DNA from: Anaeromyxobacter sp.
Lineage (GTDB): Bacteria > Myxococcota > Myxococcia > Myxococcales > Anaeromyxobacteraceae
Length of the DNA: 64,000 nt
Assembly (NCBI GenBank): GCA_016718565.1
Contig: JADKCZ010000001.1
Coordinates: 682,001-746,000 of the forward strand
Reading direction: 5' to 3'
Part shown: piece after piece, positions 51,825 to 60,214 of the stretch
Numbering within the stretch: the first letter of the stretch is position 1
Layout: the number at the start of each line of letters is the position of its first letter
The notes under the pieces: model-generated
What the model was told of the DNA's origin: nothing
The model's input: the letters and a program-made list of their open reading frames with translations, nothing else
Databases searched by the model: none
Made by a program: the position numbers and the translations under genes

Positions 51825-54800
51825 TCAGGGGGTGCGGGTGGCGGGCCGCGCCGCGGGGGTGGTCTCGGCCACCGCCGCCGGCGGCTTGCGGAAGATGGAG
51901 AAGCTGCGCCGGCCCTGGAACTCCTCGTCCTCGCGCGCGAAGACCGTCACCAGGTTGAGGCCCGGCTTGAGCGGCAGGTCGGCGGTGAAGTCGAGCCGGG
52001 CGTCGGGCGCGGTGCCCTCGGGCACCACCTTGAAGAAGGCCTTCTCCTCGTTGACGAAGACGTAGACGTCGCGCAGCCGGGCGTCGGGGTCGGCCGAGGC
52101 CGGCACCATGGCGCTGCCGGTGAGCCGGAAGGTCTCGGCCTCCACCACCGGGGCGCCCTTGCCCGGATCCGGGCTGAGGGTGATGCGCGGGGGCTCGCGC
52201 TGCCAGGCCTCGGCCACGGCGCCGCCGCGCGGCCCCCTGGCCGCCACCACCTCGGCCGCGGCCACGAAGCCGAAGCGACCCTTGGCCCACTCGACGCGCC
52301 GCCAGCCGGGCAGCGCGCCGGTGGTGGGCAGCACCGCGCCCTTGCGGGCGGAGGCCACCACCGGGGCGCCGGCCGCGGCGCCGCCGCGCACCCGGGCCTC
52401 GGCCGCCTCGACCCGCACCGCGCCCTGCTCCTCGGCCACCCGCTCGGCCGCCGGGGCCACCTGCAGCTCCAGCTTCTGCGAGGTGAACTCGCCGGTCTTC
52501 TCGTCGAAGACCTGCAGCCGGATGGGCAGCGTCTCCAGCTTGGACCCGTGCTTCAGCTCCACCTCCATGGCGGCGGCGCGGGCCTCGCCCGGCTTGAGGG
52601 CGCCCAGCACCTCGCGCCCCTTCTTGATGAAGAGCTTCTCGTCGCCCAGGTTCTTGAGCGACACGAAGGTCTTCTCGCCGGCCGCGCCGGGCCCGGCGTT
52701 GCGCACGTCCACCCGCAGGGTGAAGCTCTCGCCGCGCGCCGGCAGGCCGTCGCCGTTGCCGCCCTTGCGGTCGTCCACCTGCACCGAGAGGGCGAAGAGC
52801 GGCCGGGGCACCTCCACCACGTCCACCGCGGCGGCCACGTCGGGCGGGGCCTTGTCGTTGGCCTCGTCGAAGTGCAGCACCACCTCGTCGCGGCGGCTGT
52901 CCATGCTGCGCGGCAGCTTGACCGGCACGGTCCAGGCGCGCTTCTCGCCCGGGCGCACCTGGCCGAAGACGAACTCGCGGCGGTCCAGCAGGCCGTTCTT
53001 GTCGGAGGTGGACCAGGCGCGCAGGCGGCGGAAGGGGGCGTCGCCGCGGTTCTCCACCGTCACGGTCCAGGCCATGGTCTCGCCGGCGCGGGCCGGGCGG
53101 CCGGCGGCCGGGGTCACGGTCACCACGCCGCGCGGCGCGCCGGTCGGCCTGGCCGGGCCAGCCGACCAGTCGAGCCCGAGCTGGGCCAGGCGGGCCTCCA
53201 GCTTCTTCTCCTGCTCGGCCTGCTTCTCCTCCACGAGCGCCGCGGCCTCCTTGAGCAGCCGGGCCCGGTCGTTGAAGGGGGCCCGCAGCAGCAGCTCGCG
53301 GGAGAAGCGGATCTGGTAGTCCTCCTTCACCTGGTCCGGGTCGGCGTCGATGGCCTCGTCCTCGGCCTGCTCGGCCGAGATGGCGTCCTCGTCGGCGTGC
53401 CCCTGGGCGGCCTCGCGCTTGAGCGCCTTGGCCACGCCGTCCTCGCTCTCCTCGAGCAGGTAGCGCAGCTCCAGCGCCGGCTTCTCGGCCCGCTGCTTCT
53501 TGGCGGCGGCGGCCGCGGCGGCGGCGTCCTTCTCCTTGGCGCCGGGGTTGGTGAGGTGGCGGTCCAGGTCGGCCTCGCCCATGGAGCGCGGCGGGGCGAA
53601 GACGTTGATCTGGTCCTTCAGGGCCCGGCCCGGCAGCAGCGCCACGTCGGGCGTGATGCCCACCTCCTGGATGGAGACGTCACCCGGGGTGAGGTACTGG
53701 GCGATGGTGAGCTTGAGGGCGGCCTCCTCGGTGGGGCGGCCCGGCTCGGTGAAGTCGAAGAGCGACTGGACCGACCCCTTGCCGAAGGTCTGGCGGCCCA
53801 CGATGAGGGCCCGCCCGTTGTTCTTGAGGGCGCCGGCCACGATCTCGCTGGCCGAGGCCGAGCCGTTGTTGACCAGCACCACCAGCGGCAGGGCGGTCAG
53901 GTCGTCGCGGTCGGTGGTGGCCTCCTTGAGCTCGCGGATGCGCTGGGCCCCGTCGCCCACCGTCTTGACGATGACGCCCTCGGCCAGGAACAGGTCGGAG
54001 AGGTCGATGGCCTCCTCCAGCAGGCCGCCCGGGTTGCCGCGCAGGTCCAGGATCAGCCCCTTGAGGCTGCCGCCGGCCTGGAGCCGCTGCTGGTTGATGA
54101 CCCGGGTGAGGTCGCGCGTGCCGTTGCGCGAGAACTGCGAGAGGCGCAGGTAGCCCACCCCGCCGTCGAGCAGCTTGGCCTGGGGCACGGTCTCCACGTT
54201 GATGGTCTCGCGCTGCAGGCTCATGCGCTTGGGCTCGGGCCAGGCGCCGCGGTGCACCGTGATGGCCACGCTGGTGCCCGGCTTGCCGCGCAGCCGGTCC
54301 ACCGCGTCCTGCAGGTCCATGTTGACGGTGGACTGCTCGCCGATCTTGGCGATGACGTCCTTGGCCTTGAGGCCGGCCCGCTGGGCGGGGGTGCCCTTCA
54401 GGATCTTCACCACCGTGAGGTTGCCGTCGCGCATGGCGATGACGAACCCCAGCCCGCCGAACTCCCCGCGGGTCTGCAGCTTCATCTCCTTGAAGTACTT
54501 CGGCTCGAGCAGCACCGAGTGCGGATCCAGGGTGTTGAGCATGCCGTTGGCGGCGGCGTACTCGATCTCGCGCAGGTCCTGGTGGGCCACCAGGTGCTCC
54601 TGCACGAAGCCCATCACCTCGCCCAGCAGCACCCGCGCCTTCCAGATGGTGTCCACGTCCTTGAGGGGGAACTCCTTCTGCGCGGCGCCCACCGTCACCG
54701 AGAGGGCGGCGCTCTTGTCGTCGCCCTGCACCATCACCTCGGCCACCGTCCGCTCCACCGAGTCGAGCGCCGAGACCACCATGGCCTTGGGGTCGATGCG

Positions 54801-55112
54801 GGTGGGGTCCACGTACGAGTGGTAGACGTGGTGGATGACGCGGCCCAGGATGGGGAGCCGGTCGAGGCGGTAGTCCTCGTCGCCCGGCTGGCCCCTGGCG
54901 GCGCCCGGGGCGGTCTTGAGGGCCAGGGCGCCGTCGGGCAGCCCGGCCGGCCCGGCCGAGGCCAGCACCGCAGGGGCGGGGCGCGGCGCGGGCGCCGCGG
55001 CCTGCGCCGCGCCGTGGGCGGCGGAGTCGGCCCGCACGAAGCGGACCGCCACGCCGAGGACCAGCGCCAGGGCGACCGAGAGGGTGGCGACGAGCCGGAA
55101 TGGGCGGATCAT
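51825..55112 (-). CDS. S41 C-terminal processing protease with long periplasmic extension
   Basis: 1095 residues. An N-terminal signal anchor (about 8-28) is followed by a helical segment and a PDZ domain (about 213-300, 'GGLGFVIAMRDGNLTVVKILKGTPAQRAGLKAKD'). The peptidase S41 core has catalytic serine in 'NNGSASASEIV' near 418 and lysine in 'TFGKGSVQS' near 441. CtpA-type enzymes trim periplasmic proteins; they are usually 400-700 residues. Here another 500 residues add an acidic helical part, two CARDB-like beta domains ('MAWTVTVENRGDAPFRRL', 'FTLRVDVRNAGPGAAGEK'), an SH3-like domain near 900-950 and an Ig-like end. These may bind peptidoglycan or substrates. Confidence 0.9.
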   Translation of the reverse strand: MIRPFRLVATLSVALALVLGVAVRFVRADSAAHGAAQAAAPAPRPAPAVLASAGPAGLPDGALALKTAPGAARGQPGDEDYRLDRLPILGRVIHHVYHSYVDPTRIDPKAMVVSALDSVERTVAEVMVQGDDKSAALSVTVGAAQKEFPLKDVDTIWKARVLLGEVMGFVQEHLVAHQDLREIEYAAANGMLNTLDPHSVLLEPKYFKEMKLQTRGEFGGLGFVIAMRDGNLTVVKILKGTPAQRAGLKAKDVIAKIGEQSTVNMDLQDAVDRLRGKPGTSVAITVHRGAWPEPKRMSLQRETINVETVPQAKLLDGGVGYLRLSQFSRNGTRDLTRVINQQRLQAGGSLKGLILDLRGNPGGLLEEAIDLSDLFLAEGVIVKTVGDGAQRIRELKEATTDRDDLTALPLVVLVNNGSASASEIVAGALKNNGRALIVGRQTFGKGSVQSLFDFTEPGRPTEEAALKLTIAQYLTPGDVSIQEVGITPDVALLPGRALKDQINVFAPPRSMGEADLDRHLTNPGAKEKDAAAAAAAAKKQRAEKPALELRYLLEESEDGVAKALKREAAQGHADEDAISAEQAEDEAIDADPDQVKEDYQIRFSRELLLRAPFNDRARLLKEAAALVEEKQAEQEKKLEARLAQLGLDWSAGPARPTGAPRGVVTVTPAAGRPARAGETMAWTVTVENRGDAPFRRLRAWSTSDKNGLLDRREFVFGQVRPGEKRAWTVPVKLPRSMDSRRDEVVLHFDEANDKAPPDVAAAVDVVEVPRPLFALSVQVDDRKGGNGDGLPARGESFTLRVDVRNAGPGAAGEKTFVSLKNLGDEKLFIKKGREVLGALKPGEARAAAMEVELKHGSKLETLPIRLQVFDEKTGEFTSQKLELQVAPAAERVAEEQGAVRVEAAEARVRGGAAAGAPVVASARKGAVLPTTGALPGWRRVEWAKGRFGFVAAAEVVAARGPRGGAVAEAWQREPPRITLSPDPGKGAPVVEAETFRLTGSAMVPASADPDARLRDVYVFVNEEKAFFKVVPEGTAPDARLDFTADLPLKPGLNLVTVFAREDEEFQGRRSFSIFRKPPAAVAETTPAARPATRTP

Positions 55113-55311
55113 GCGGGAGCCTTCTCGAGCGGGCCTGCGGGGGGGGAAATCAGGTGTGAAGTTCGAGGATAAGAGGGCGTCCCATCGAAAACAAGCGAAG
55201 GCGCCGCTTCATGCCCCGCGCCCCGCCGACCGGATCTCCAGCGAGGCCCCAGGGGGTGGTGGACGCCGGGGGAAGGGGGGATGTAGGTTCCCGCCTCCCG
55301 GAGGCGACGCG

Positions 55312-56010
55312 GTGACGATCACGCAGGAAAAGGGGCCGGAGGCCGAGGGTCCCGAGGTCGTGGCCGACGCCGAGCCAGGCCTGGCGGGCCTGGGGTCCGG
55401 AGACCTGGCGCCCGAGCCGGGCGTGGCCCCCGCCCTGTTCATGGGGCTGGTGGCGCTGCTGGTCGGCCTGGACGTCCACCTCGACCGGGACACCGGCGCC
55501 ACCCTCTTCCACGTGGGGCTGGAGCTGGTCACCGTGGCCATCGCCGGCGGCGGGGCGCTGGCGCTCTGGTGGCAGCTCCTCTCGGCGCGCCGCTCCAACC
55601 GGGCGCTGAGCGCCCACCTGGTGCTGGCCCGCGCCGACGCCGAGCGGCTCAGCGGCGACGTGGAGCGCTACCGGGCCGAGTCGCAGGAGCACCTGCGCGG
55701 CCTGGGCGAGGACATCGACCGGCAGTTCGAGCGCTGGGCGCTCTCGCCGGCCGAGCGCGAGGTGGGGCTGCTGCTGCTCAAGGGGCTCTCGCTCAAGGAG
55801 GCGGCCGAGGTGCGCTCCACCAGCGAGCGGACGGTGCGCCAGCAGGCGCTGGCCGTCTACCGCAAGGCGGGCCTGGCCGGCCGCGCCGAGCTGGCCGCCT
55901 TCTTCCTCGAGGACCTGCTGCTGCCGGCCGCGCCCGCCCCGGGCGCCCTGGCCGCGCGGCCCGCCGCCACCCCGTCGCCGTCGCCCGCCGCGCCGGCCGG
56001 GAGGCGCTAG
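55312..56010 (+). CDS. membrane-anchored LuxR-type transcriptional regulator
   Basis: 232 residues from GTG 55312 with GGAGG about 8 bases upstream. Acidic N-terminus, two hydrophobic helices ('ALFMGLVALLVGLDV' and 'LVTVAIAGGGALALWW', about 43-90), a charged coiled-coil stalk (about 95-145), then a GerE helix-turn-helix: 'LSPAEREVGLLLLKGLSLKEAAEVRSTSERTVRQQALAVYRKAGLAGRAEL'. There is no receiver or autoinducer domain, so signals probably arrive through the membrane helices. Divergent from the S41 protease and 5 bases ahead of the glutamate-cysteine ligase. Confidence 0.85.
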   Translation: MTITQEKGPEAEGPEVVADAEPGLAGLGSGDLAPEPGVAPALFMGLVALLVGLDVHLDRDTGATLFHVGLELVTVAIAGGGALALWWQLLSARRSNRALSAHLVLARADAERLSGDVERYRAESQEHLRGLGEDIDRQFERWALSPAEREVGLLLLKGLSLKEAAEVRSTSERTVRQQALAVYRKAGLAGRAELAAFFLEDLLLPAAPAPGALAARPAATPSPSPAAPAGRR

Positions 56011-56015
56011 GCCAC

Positions 56016-57380
56016 ATGTCGCTCGACGCCAAGGTCCACGAGAGCCCGCCGGTGGCCGGGGACGCCGAGCTGGTCGCCTGGTTCCGCGAGCGGGAGCGGC
56101 CGCGCCAGGACTGGAAGGTCGGGCTGGAGCACGAGAAGATCCCGCTCAGGGCCGGCACGCTCGAGCCGGTGCCCTACCTCGGCCCGGCCGGCATCGCCGC
56201 GGCGCTGGAGGGGTTCTCGCGCTTCGGCTACGAGCCCTTCCTGGAGGACGGCCGGATCATCGCCTCGCAGCGCAGCGGCCTGACGGTGTCGCTGGAGCCG
56301 GGCGGGCAGGTGGAGCTCTCCGGCCGCCCCTTCGCCGACGTGCACGCGGTGGCGGCCGAGCTCGATCGCCACCTGGAGAAGTGCCGCGAGGTGGCCGGGC
56401 CGCTCGGCCTGGAGCTGCTGGCCACCGGGTACCGGCCCTGGGGCACGCCGTCCACGGTGCCGTGGATGCCCAAGAACCGGTACCAGGTGATGCGCCCCTT
56501 CCTGCGCGCCCGCGGCCGGCTGGCCGAGGACATGATGGCCATGACGGGGTCCACCCAGGCCTCCTTCGACTTCGCCTCCGAGCGCGACATGGCCGAGAAG
56601 CTCCGGGTGTCGCTGGCGGCGCAGCCGGCGGTGACGGCGCTCTTCGCCAACTCGCCGGTGGTGAACGGGCGCGACTCGGGCTGGCAGTGCTACCGGGTGG
56701 CGGTCTGGGAGGAGGTCGACCCGGCGCGCTCGGGGCTGCTGGCCTTCGCCTTCGAGCCCGGCTTCGAGGAGCGGGCCTACCGGGCCTACGCCGAGTGGGC
56801 CCTCGACGTGCCCATGGTGTTCCTCAGGCGCGACGGCGCCTACCTCGAGACCGGCGGCGCCACCTTCCGGCGCTTCCTGGCCGAGGGGCTGCACGGCCAG
56901 CGGCCCACCCTGCTCGACTGGGAGGACCACCTCTCCACGCTCTTCCCGGAGGTGCGGGTCAAGGGGGTGGTGGAGGTGCGCGCCACCGACGCCTGCGACG
57001 CGCCCATGACCCGCGCGCTGCTGGCCCTGTGGAAGGGGCTGCTCTACGACCAGCAGGCGCGCGACTGGGCCTGGGACGCGGTGAAGCGCCTGGGCGTGCC
57101 GGAGCGGCGGGCCCTGATGGTGACGGCCGGTCGCGAGGGGCTGCGCGGGCGCCTGCCGGACGGCCGCACGCTCGGCGCCCTGGCCGGCACCCTGCTCGAC
57201 GCCGCCGAGGGCGGCCTGTGCCGCCAGAACGCCTGCGGTGACCGGGGCGAGGACGAGCGCAAGTACCTGGCCCCGCTGCGCGCCCGCGCCGAGAGCCGCC
57301 GCACCCCGGCCGACGAGGCGCTGGAGGCCTGGCGGGCCGGCGGCGACCGGGGCCTGGCCGAGCACCTGCGCTGCGCCTGA
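56016..57380 (+). CDS. gshA: glutamate-cysteine ligase, plant/alphaproteobacterial type
   Basis: 454 residues. Motifs of the GCS2 class: 'KVGLEHEKIPLR' near 40, 'SLEPGGQVELSGRPF' near 92-108, 'MMAMTGSTQASFDF', 'FANSPVVNGRDSGWQCYR' and 'TDACDAPM'. It makes gamma-glutamylcysteine, the first step of glutathione synthesis, using ATP in the cytosol. No gshB is adjacent. Start ATG 56016 lies directly behind the LuxR-type gene, so the two are probably cotranscribed, hinting at redox-linked control. Confidence 0.93.
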   Translation: MSLDAKVHESPPVAGDAELVAWFRERERPRQDWKVGLEHEKIPLRAGTLEPVPYLGPAGIAAALEGFSRFGYEPFLEDGRIIASQRSGLTVSLEPGGQVELSGRPFADVHAVAAELDRHLEKCREVAGPLGLELLATGYRPWGTPSTVPWMPKNRYQVMRPFLRARGRLAEDMMAMTGSTQASFDFASERDMAEKLRVSLAAQPAVTALFANSPVVNGRDSGWQCYRVAVWEEVDPARSGLLAFAFEPGFEERAYRAYAEWALDVPMVFLRRDGAYLETGGATFRRFLAEGLHGQRPTLLDWEDHLSTLFPEVRVKGVVEVRATDACDAPMTRALLALWKGLLYDQQARDWAWDAVKRLGVPERRALMVTAGREGLRGRLPDGRTLGALAGTLLDAAEGGLCRQNACGDRGEDERKYLAPLRARAESRRTPADEALEAWRAGGDRGLAEHLRCA

Positions 57381-57411
57381 GCGGCCGGGCGGCGGACGGC
57401 GCCGGGCCGCC

Positions 57412-58842
57412 TCAGGCCAGCGGGGCCGGCTCCACCAGCTCGAGCCGCCGCCAGGCGCCGCCCCGGAACCGCAGCCAGATGACCAGGGCCAGCAGCCCCA
57501 GGTAGAGGACCAGCCAGCCGACCGCCACCAGGTCGCCGCCGCCGAGCCAGCGCACCGAGATCCAGCTGCCGGGGAGGAAGATCCCCCAGGCGATGGCCAC
57601 CCGCGCCCAGAGCATGAAGGCGGTGTCGCCGGCCGCCCGCAGCGCCTCGCCCACCACCGCAGCGGCGGCGTCGAAGAGCTGCCAGGTGGCGGTGAGCACC
57701 AGCATGCGGGCGCCGGCCTCGAGCAGCGCCGGGCCGCTGGCCGGATCGGTGGCGAAGGGGGCCAGGATCAGCGCCGGCGCCGCCAGGTAGAGCAGCCCGG
57801 CCAGGCCCTGCCACCCGGCCGCCACCTGGAAGGTGAGCCACACCACCCCCGGCACGTCGTCCCGGCGCCCCGCGCCGATGGCCTGCCCCACCAGGATGGC
57901 GCCGGCGCTGGCCAGGCCGAAGGCCGGCATGAAGGCCACCGAGTTGACCTGCAGCACCGCCATGAAGGCCGCCAGCGTGGTGGTGCCCAGCCCGGCCAGG
58001 ATCACGGTGACGAAGAGGTTGAAGGCGAGGAACTCGAAGAACCAGTTGAGGCCGGAGGGGAGCCCGAAGCGGAGCATGCGGAGGAGCTCGGTCAGCGAGA
58101 GCGGACGGCGCCCGGCCCCGAGGCGCCGCCCCTCCAGCAGGAAGCCCGCCAGCAGCCCGGCGAAGGCCAGCCAGGTGGCCAGCGCCGAGGCCAGCGCCGC
58201 GCCCGCCACGCCCCTGGCCGCGAACCCCAGGTGGCCGTCGATGAGCAGCCAGTTGCCGCCCACGTTCAGCACCATGGCCGCCACGTTGGCCACCATGGGC
58301 CGGCGGGTGTCGCCCAGGCCGCCGTAGTAGTTGGCCAGCGCCTCCAGGCCGATGGCGGCGCCGCTCGACCAGAGCCGGATGGCCAGGTAGGTCGCCAGGA
58401 GCGGCACCACGTCGGCCGGCAGGTCGAGCCAGGCCAGCGCCACGGGCAGGGCCGGGATGGCCGCCAGGCCGGCTGCCTGGGTGGCCAGCGCCACCGCCAG
58501 CCCGTACCAGCCGTAGCGCCGCGCGCCGGCCCGGTCGCCCCGCCCGAAGAGCTGCGAGGCGAAGGAGGAGACGATGAAGACCACCCCCATCGGCAGGATG
58601 AAGACCGAGAAGGCGTTCATGGCGCCGGTGGTGGTGGCCGCCAGCGCGGCGGCGCCCAGGTGGGCCACCATGACCGCGTCGGAGACGCCCACCACCACCT
58701 GCGACGAGCGGGAGACCACGATGGGCCAGGCCAGCGTGAGCAAGGTGCGCAGGCCAGGCGCCAGCGGCGCGGCCGCCGCGGCTCCGGGGACGGCGGCGGG
58801 GGCGGCCTCGCCGGGATCGGGCGAAACCGGCGGCCCGCTCAC
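57412..58842 (-). CDS. MATE-family efflux transporter
   Basis: 476 residues with about twelve hydrophobic helices in two similar halves. 'SRSSQVVVGVSDAVMVAHLGAAALAA' is the first MATE repeat, and 'GLPSGLNWFFEFLAFNLFVTVILAGLGTTTLAAFMAV' begins the second. MATE proteins export cationic drugs or metabolites using H+ or Na+. The GTG at 58842 overlaps the stop of the GNAT gene, so it is the last gene of the bat-containing operon. Substrate unknown. Confidence 0.92.
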   Translation of the reverse strand: MSGPPVSPDPGEAAPAAVPGAAAAAPLAPGLRTLLTLAWPIVVSRSSQVVVGVSDAVMVAHLGAAALAATTTGAMNAFSVFILPMGVVFIVSSFASQLFGRGDRAGARRYGWYGLAVALATQAAGLAAIPALPVALAWLDLPADVVPLLATYLAIRLWSSGAAIGLEALANYYGGLGDTRRPMVANVAAMVLNVGGNWLLIDGHLGFAARGVAGAALASALATWLAFAGLLAGFLLEGRRLGAGRRPLSLTELLRMLRFGLPSGLNWFFEFLAFNLFVTVILAGLGTTTLAAFMAVLQVNSVAFMPAFGLASAGAILVGQAIGAGRRDDVPGVVWLTFQVAAGWQGLAGLLYLAAPALILAPFATDPASGPALLEAGARMLVLTATWQLFDAAAAVVGEALRAAGDTAFMLWARVAIAWGIFLPGSWISVRWLGGGDLVAVGWLVLYLGLLALVIWLRFRGGAWRRLELVEPAPLA

Positions 58843-59303
58843 CCGGTGCGCTCCATGTAGACCACGCCCGGCAGCGGGTTCGGGTAGTAGGGGCCGATCT
58901 CGCGGAAGCCCAGGCTGGCGTAGAGCGACCGCGCCGCGGTCATCCACTCCAGGGTGTCGAGGCGGATGGTGCGGTGGCCGGCCTGGCGGGCGAAGGCCAG
59001 CAGCGCCGTGGCCACGGCGCGGGCCACGCCGCGGCCGCGCGCCTCGGGGCGGGTCCACATGCGCTTCAGCTCGGCCAGGCCGGGGCCGAGCGGCCGCACC
59101 GCGCCGCAGCCCACCGGCGCCACGCCATCGAAGGCCAGCAGCAGCTGGCCGAAGGGCGGCGCGTAGGCCCCCGGCAGCGCCGCCAGCTCGGCCTCGAACC
59201 CCTGGAAGCAGAGGTCCACGCCGATGGCCTGCTGGTACTCGCGGAACAGGGCGCGGGCCAGGTCGAGCTCGGAGGGCGTGGCCGCCTCCACCAGGCGGAG
59301 CAT
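58839..59303 (-). CDS. GNAT-family N-acetyltransferase
   Basis: 154 residues. The acetyl-CoA pyrophosphate loop reads 'LKRMWTRPEARGRGVARAVATALLAFARQAG' (RGRGVA matching Q/RxxGxG/A). The C-terminal 'LDTLEWMTAARSLYASLGFREIGPYYPNPLPGVVYMER' completes the fold. Start ATG 59303 overlaps the batE stop. Acceptor unknown; no partner hints beyond the operon. Confidence 0.92.
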   Translation of the reverse strand: MLRLVEAATPSELDLARALFREYQQAIGVDLCFQGFEAELAALPGAYAPPFGQLLLAFDGVAPVGCGAVRPLGPGLAELKRMWTRPEARGRGVARAVATALLAFARQAGHRTIRLDTLEWMTAARSLYASLGFREIGPYYPNPLPGVVYMERTG

Positions 59304-60214
59304 CAGATCACCTCCAGGTCGGCCGAGGCCACCCAGCCGGTCAGCCCGTTGTCGAGCCGCACCCGGGCCAGCTCGCCGCGGGCCTCCAGCACCCGCACCG
59401 AGGTCCCCTCGTGCAGCTCGAAGGCCGCCTTGAGCGCCCGCTCCGGCCCCTCGCGCACCGGGGCCACCGGCGCCACCACCACCGCGGACGGCGTGCGCCG
59501 GTCGGCGGCCTTGGCGGCCACCAGGGCGCCGCCGGCCACGGCCAGCAGCGCCGCCAGCAGCGCCGCCGCGCCGAGCGGGCGGCGGGACCGGGGCGTGGCC
59601 CGGCCGCGCAGCCAGAGCAGGGCCCAGAGCGCCACCCAGGCCGCGCCGAAGAGCCCCACCGCCAGCCCGTCGCCGGTGCGCGCCACCAGCCGATCGAGGA
59701 GCGGCGGGGACGAGTCGCCCACCAGCCGGTCCACGTTCTGGGCGCTGGCCAGCTCCAGGTTGGCGCGGGCGTCGGCGTCGGACGGGTCGAGCCGCAGCGC
59801 CCGCTGCCAGCTCGCCATGGCCTGCCCGCGCGCCCCGGCGCGGGCCAGCGCGTTGCCCAGGTTGAGGTGGAGCGCCGGCCCCTCCCAGCCCTCGTCGAGC
59901 AGGGCGCGGTAGGCGCGCGCGGCGCCGTCGAAGTCGCCGGAGAGGTACAGGGCGCCGGCCGCCTCCTGGCGGGCCAGGGCGGAGGCCTCCGAATCCCCAG
60001 CGCCCCTCACCCCGGCCCTCTCCCCGGAGGGGAGAGGGGGTTCTGAACCCGCGTCCCTCTCCCCGGAGGGGAGAGGGGGCTCCGAACCGGCGCCCGTCAC
60101 CCCGGCCCTGCCCCCAGGGGGGAGAGCGGGCTCCGAGCCGGCGCCCCGCACCGGCGCCGCCGCCAGCGCCACCAGCGTAAAGCTCACCAGCACCACCCGC
60201 AGCGCCGCCCTCAC
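59303..60214 (-). CDS. batE: BatE-like TPR/SH3 protein with an inserted palindromic repeat
   Basis: 303 residues. Signal peptide ends near 'APVRGA'. Residues about 25-75 are Gly/Ser/Pro-rich and are encoded by three copies of a palindromic DNA repeat (60003-60144). A TPR pair (about 80-155, 'GALYLSGDFDGAARAYRALLDEGWEGPALHLNLGNALARAG') and two membrane helices (about 175-225) follow, then an SH3-like domain ('VREGPERALKAAFELHEGTSVRVLEARGELARVRLDNGLTGWVASADLEVI'). This is the order of BatE of the Bacteroides aerotolerance operon. Overlaps batD by four bases. Confidence 0.85.
   Translation of the reverse strand: MRAALRVVLVSFTLVALAAAPVRGAGSEPALPPGGRAGVTGAGSEPPLPSGERDAGSEPPLPSGERAGVRGAGDSEASALARQEAAGALYLSGDFDGAARAYRALLDEGWEGPALHLNLGNALARAGARGQAMASWQRALRLDPSDADARANLELASAQNVDRLVGDSSPPLLDRLVARTGDGLAVGLFGAAWVALWALLWLRGRATPRSRRPLGAAALLAALLAVAGGALVAAKAADRRTPSAVVVAPVAPVREGPERALKAAFELHEGTSVRVLEARGELARVRLDNGLTGWVASADLEVI
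60003..60144. repeat. triple palindromic repeat inside batE
   Basis: Three partial copies of a GC-rich unit with the palindrome CCTCTCCCC/GGGGAGAGG (60003-60050, 60054-60090, 60093-60144; the third is diverged). Similar units are widespread between genes in many bacteria. Here the translation reads 'PLPSGERAGVRG'-like text after the batE signal peptide and keeps the frame. Confidence 0.8.

Noticed and set aside
41234..51958. A 3574-codon open frame on the + strand over the giant TPR gene.
   Set aside because: It is the mirror of the real gene: strongly GC-rich codons leave few stops on the other strand. Its product is Gly/Arg/Gln-rich without domains, whereas the - strand frame has TPR text.
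57381..57411. Hairpin between gshA and the MATE gene.
   Set aside because: The arms pair poorly (GCGGCC against GGGCCGC with a long loop), and there is no T-tract, so it is not listed as a terminator.
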